A stretch of 64,000 nt of DNA, from NCBI GenBank assembly GCA_964551015.1, contig CAZKBP010000013.1:1-64000 (forward strand), written 5' to 3'. The notes under the pieces are model-generated. The model had not been told where the DNA came from and ran no database searches. It saw only the letters and a list, made by a program, of their open reading frames with translations. Position numbers and translations under genes: made by a program. Shown here in pieces: positions 60,817 to 64,000 of the stretch (position 1 is its first letter; each line of letters starts with the position of its first letter). Origin of the DNA: CAZKBP01 sp964551015 (GTDB lineage Bacteria; Bacteroidota; Bacteroidia; Cytophagales; Microscillaceae).

Positions 60817-63774
60817 TTGAGCCCAAAGAACCCAAAAATTGAAGCCTCATTGGAAGAACTCATTGAGATTATCAGAACGCAGGGAGAAGCGATTCACATG
60901 ACGGTGAATACCCCTTTTTTGATGGATGACCCAGAAAAGGTCTGGTTTATTGATCAGGGGCAGATAAATATCTATACCGTCAAATTGGTGAATGGCCAGC
61001 CAGAAGGGAAGCGTTTTTATTTTTTTAAAGCAGAAGCGCAAGAACTGCTGATGGGGATGGATTTTTCTCAATCTTCTGCACAAGTAGGATTTTCGGCAGA
61101 TGCCACGGAAGAAACTACGGTCTACGCCATCGATTTGGCCCGTCTCAAATCCTTTTTAGAATTAGATTACCTAAGAAAAGATGTCATCCGCTTGGTAAGC
61201 AAGTGGATTGAAAATTTGCTCTATGGAATTTCTGAAAATGCGAATCATCCCAATATTCAAGCAGATGTACTCATTAGCGCAGGAGAGAGATTGATTCTCA
61301 GAAAAGGAGAAGCGATTTCATCTCAACGAAAATTAGTGTGGGCCAAAATCAGCGCCGCCAAGCTCTCTGCCGTCAATATCAATGGACTCGGAGCCATCAC
61401 GCTCAATGGTCAAGACGTCTTACTGCCCGTGAGTCGTCGCTCTTTTCTACAATCTTCTCGAAACGTGGGGATGCTTTTTTTAAATTCCGAAGAAGCATTA
61501 CTCCAAGAAGCTGCTTGGCACGGCATCCGAGCCCTAGACGATACCATTCTACAGCTAGAAAAATCCGAAATTGAGCTTGTACAAAGAAATGAGGAAGCCC
61601 GACTGCGTGAAAAGTACGAAAACCAATTTCAGCGTACAGAGCAAAGCCTCAAAAATGTTCAGGCCATTCTCAATAAAGATATTGCCGATAAATACGCGGA
61701 CAGTCTGGTTGTGGAAACCGATAACGCGCTCTTCAATGCTTGCCAAGTGGTAGGTAGCAGGCAAGATGTCCGTTTTCAACCTCCCGTAGAAATGAGCGAG
61801 ATAGACCCACTCGGTGATATTACGCGTGCCTCTAAGGTTCGTTACCGAGAAGTCCTTTTGAAAGAGGACTGGTGGCAACAAGACAGCGGCTCTTTGTTAG
61901 GTTTTAGAGCGGAAGACGGAAAACCAATCGCTTTGATGCCCGTGAAAAATCAAAGCTATGAAGCTTATGACCCGCAGACCAAGCAAGCTTTTGACATTGA
62001 TGAAGAGAACGCTGGCCTCATTGACCAAGTAGCTTACACGTTTTACAAGCCTTTCCCGGAGAAAAAAATTAAAGTCTGGGACTTGCTACGCTTTGGAATT
62101 TTTAAAGATCAACAAGACTTTTACTTGTTGATCGCAATGGGGTTTGCGGCTACTTTGCTTAGTTTAACCACTCCTATTCTCACGGGGATGCTTTTTGATT
62201 ATGTGATTCCAAATGCCAGTCGTTTTCAAGTATTTCAAATTGGTTTGGCCTTATTTGTCTCCTTAGCTGCTTTCGTGCTGTTTGAACTGACCGAAAGCTA
62301 CGCCTTGTTGCGCATCGAGACCAAGATGGACCATCGCCTGCAGGCCGCCGTGTGGGATCGCCTCTTGAATTTACCTGCTTCTTTCTTCAGGCAATATACG
62401 ACGGGTGATTTGGCGGATCGAGCCATGGGAATTAATGAAATTCGCAAAATGCTTTCGGGCATTGTCGTAACGAGTATTTTGGGAAGTATCTTTTCTTTGC
62501 TGAATTTTTTCCTGCTGTTTTATTACAGCTGGGTCTTGGCCTTGGTAGCGAGTGCCTTGGTGCTCGTGCAAATTTTGTTTATTTATCTCTTAGGAAGGTG
62601 GCAGGTTTCTAAGGAACGCGTAGCGATGGAATACGAAGGAAAGACTCAGGGTATTGTGTTACAATTGCTGACTGGAATTTCTAAACTTCGGGTTACGGGC
62701 ACAGAAATACAAGCTTTTACGCACTGGTTGAATTACTTCAGCCGTACCAAACAGTATGCTTTTCAGGCTTTGCATATTCAGAATATTCAGACCGTGATTA
62801 ACTCGATCACACCGATCATTTTTGCTGCGGTCATTTATACCACCATGATGCAAACGGGAGAGTTTCAGGATATTTCTACGGGAGAGTTTCTAGCTTTTAA
62901 TGCAGCTTATGGAGCATTTACGGCTTCGATGCTGGCCATGAGTGCGGCTTTGGTTACGGTTTACGAGATATTTCCGATTTATGATCGTACCCGCCCGATC
63001 TTGGAGACTTTGCCCGAAACGGATAGTGCTAAAGTAAATCCGGGCCGCCTTAAGGGAAAGATAGAGGTGAGCCAAATCAATTTTCGCTATGAAAAGGAGA
63101 GTCCGCTGGTGCTTCAGGATGTGAGTTTTAAGCTCGAGTCTGGTGATTACGTGGCTTTTGTGGGGCCTTCGGGTTCGGGCAAATCCACGATGGTGCGTTT
63201 GCTCTTGGGTTTTGAGAAACCCGAAGCAGGGACGATTTTTTATGATGAGCAAGATTTAGGACGTTTGGACATCCGTTTGGTACGCCGGCAAATTGGCACC
63301 GTACTCCAAGATGGGCAATTAACGCCTGGTGATATTTACTCGAATATTGTGGGTTCTTCTCCTCATCTTACCGTTCAAGATGCTTGGGATGCTGCGAAGC
63401 TGGCCGCGCTAGATGAAGATGTCAAGCAAATGCCCATGGGCATGCATACGATTATCAGTGAGGGCAGTTCTACCTTGTCAGGAGGGCAAAAACAGCGACT
63501 TTTGATTGCTCGTACCCTTGTTCACAAACCTCGCATCGTGATTTTTGATGAAGCCACCAGTGCCCTAGACAATCGTACCCAAGCCATTATTACAAATAGC
63601 CTCAACAAGTTGCAAGCGACTCGGGTCGTGATTGCCCACCGCCTGAGTACGATCAAAGATGTGGATAAAATCTTTGTGTTTGATCAAGGGCGCATCGTGC
63701 AAAGTGGTACTTATGAAGAGTTAATGTCGGTAGAAGGTGCTTTTAAAGATTTGGCCGCAAGGCAGATTGAGTAG
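60817..63774 (+). CDS. NHLM-type bacteriocin/natural-product export ABC transporter (permease-ATPase, no peptidase)
   Basis: 985 aa with a TTG start (the next in-frame ATG is at 60898, inside the first domain). N-terminal cyclic-nucleotide-binding-like fold (about 30-125; VWFIDQGQINIYTV). A linker with WWQQDSGSLLGFRAEDGKPIALMP follows, characteristic of the NHLP bacteriocin export ABC family (NHLM system, subunit 2). The transmembrane domain covers about 428-711. The ATPase has Walker A GPSGSGKST (about 782), signature LSGGQKQR (about 888), Walker B IVIFDEATSALD (about 908) and H-loop IAHRLST. No C39 leader peptidase, so a partner transporter with peptidase is expected, probably outside the window. 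Cargo unknown. Confidence 0.85.
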   Translation: MSPKNPKIEASLEELIEIIRTQGEAIHMTVNTPFLMDDPEKVWFIDQGQINIYTVKLVNGQPEGKRFYFFKAEAQELLMGMDFSQSSAQVGFSADATEETTVYAIDLARLKSFLELDYLRKDVIRLVSKWIENLLYGISENANHPNIQADVLISAGERLILRKGEAISSQRKLVWAKISAAKLSAVNINGLGAITLNGQDVLLPVSRRSFLQSSRNVGMLFLNSEEALLQEAAWHGIRALDDTILQLEKSEIELVQRNEEARLREKYENQFQRTEQSLKNVQAILNKDIADKYADSLVVETDNALFNACQVVGSRQDVRFQPPVEMSEIDPLGDITRASKVRYREVLLKEDWWQQDSGSLLGFRAEDGKPIALMPVKNQSYEAYDPQTKQAFDIDEENAGLIDQVAYTFYKPFPEKKIKVWDLLRFGIFKDQQDFYLLIAMGFAATLLSLTTPILTGMLFDYVIPNASRFQVFQIGLALFVSLAAFVLFELTESYALLRIETKMDHRLQAAVWDRLLNLPASFFRQYTTGDLADRAMGINEIRKMLSGIVVTSILGSIFSLLNFFLLFYYSWVLALVASALVLVQILFIYLLGRWQVSKERVAMEYEGKTQGIVLQLLTGISKLRVTGTEIQAFTHWLNYFSRTKQYAFQALHIQNIQTVINSITPIIFAAVIYTTMMQTGEFQDISTGEFLAFNAAYGAFTASMLAMSAALVTVYEIFPIYDRTRPILETLPETDSAKVNPGRLKGKIEVSQINFRYEKESPLVLQDVSFKLESGDYVAFVGPSGSGKSTMVRLLLGFEKPEAGTIFYDEQDLGRLDIRLVRRQIGTVLQDGQLTPGDIYSNIVGSSPHLTVQDAWDAAKLAALDEDVKQMPMGMHTIISEGSSTLSGGQKQRLLIARTLVHKPRIVIFDEATSALDNRTQAIITNSLNKLQATRVVIAHRLSTIKDVDKIFVFDQGRIVQSGTYEELMSVEGAFKDLAARQIE

Positions 63775-63809
63775 AATTTTGTATATTTATTCCAAAATGG
63801 CTCAAATTC

Positions 63810-64000
63810 ATGCAGGAAAAATATGTAAATCCTTTCACCGACTTTGGTTTTAAGAAACTCTTTGGAGAAGAGGCCAGTAAGGACTTGTTAATTGACTTCT
63901 TGAACCAACTCCTACCGCAAAGGCATCAAATCAAATCTCTGACCTATACCCGCAATGAGCAATTAGGATCAACTGATTTGGATCGTAAGGCTATTTTTGA
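63810..64000 (+). CDS. Rpn-family nuclease/putative transposase, 5' part (runs off window)
   Basis: 63 codons visible. Begins MQEKYVNPFTDFGFKKLFGEEASKDLL in part and continues LDRKAIF, the first PD-(D/E)XK nuclease segment. Belongs to the same Rpn family as the two remnants at 12.5-13.3 kb (shared FTDFGFKKLFGEE). It shows the sequence that the internal deletion removed in copy 1. Possible -7 box TATATTTA at 63782-63789. Confidence 0.8.
   Translation, partial: MQEKYVNPFTDFGFKKLFGEEASKDLLIDFLNQLLPQRHQIKSLTYTRNEQLGSTDLDRKAIF

Overview
This window comes from a member of the phylum Bacteroidota, probably a free-living Saprospiria- or Cytophagia-like bacterium. Three things support this. Several secreted proteins end in type IX secretion (T9SS) C-terminal sorting domains. 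Families largely confined to the phylum are present (DUF4286, DUF5690, DUF5908). Promoters match the Bacteroidota form TTTG - about 20 bp - TAnnTTTG. Genus and species cannot be fixed from the sequence alone. There are no rRNA, tRNA or CRISPR sequences, and no integrase, capsid or terminase genes. One 100-N assembly gap lies at 13137-13236.

Layout. 0.2-5.2 kb: a DUF1573 secreted protein and a giant T9SS-exported beta-propeller/PKD protein. 5.2-5.6 kb: an intergenic region with two inverted heptanucleotide repeat arrays. 5.6-12.4 kb: metabolic and housekeeping genes (acyl-CoA synthetase, small conserved proteins, NAD(P)-binding oxidoreductase, DNA polymerase I). 12.5-13.3 kb: two decayed tandem copies of an Rpn-type nuclease/transposase gene around the assembly gap. 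13.5-17.6 kb: a DUF5690 transporter, a cysteine-dioxygenase-like cupin fused to a methyltransferase, and a pentapeptide-repeat membrane protein. 17.8-22.8 kb: a SiaABC-like partner-switching module: propeller sensor/PP2C phosphatase, SiaB kinase, SiaC phosphoprotein with a Thr at position 68, and a coiled-coil membrane protein. 23-31.4 kb: menD, a propeller lipoprotein, a tandem duplication of a lipocalin-like lipoprotein locus, and a T9SS protein.

31.4-55.8 kb holds the main system: a contractile injection system (CIS) of the extracellular / T6SSiv-like type, split into three transcription units. The tape measure gene lies alone on the minus strand (31.4-34 kb). Five unrelated genes follow. 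Then a minus-strand pair (a J-like baseplate protein plus a 61-aa protein) diverges across a 470-bp control region from a long plus-strand operon: CIS-associated protein, sheath, two tube proteins, DUF5908, LysM, VgrG-like spike, PAAR tip, gp25, baseplate J and a putative fibre. No AAA+ ATPase, DUF4255 cap-adaptor or T6SS membrane complex gene is in the window.

56-64 kb: a sirtuin, a LexA-like XRE/S24 regulator, glutamate racemase, a Nudix hydrolase, a lipoprotein, an SRAP (YedK/HMCES-type) protein, an NHLM-type bacteriocin-export ABC transporter lacking a peptidase domain, and the truncated start of a third Rpn-family gene.
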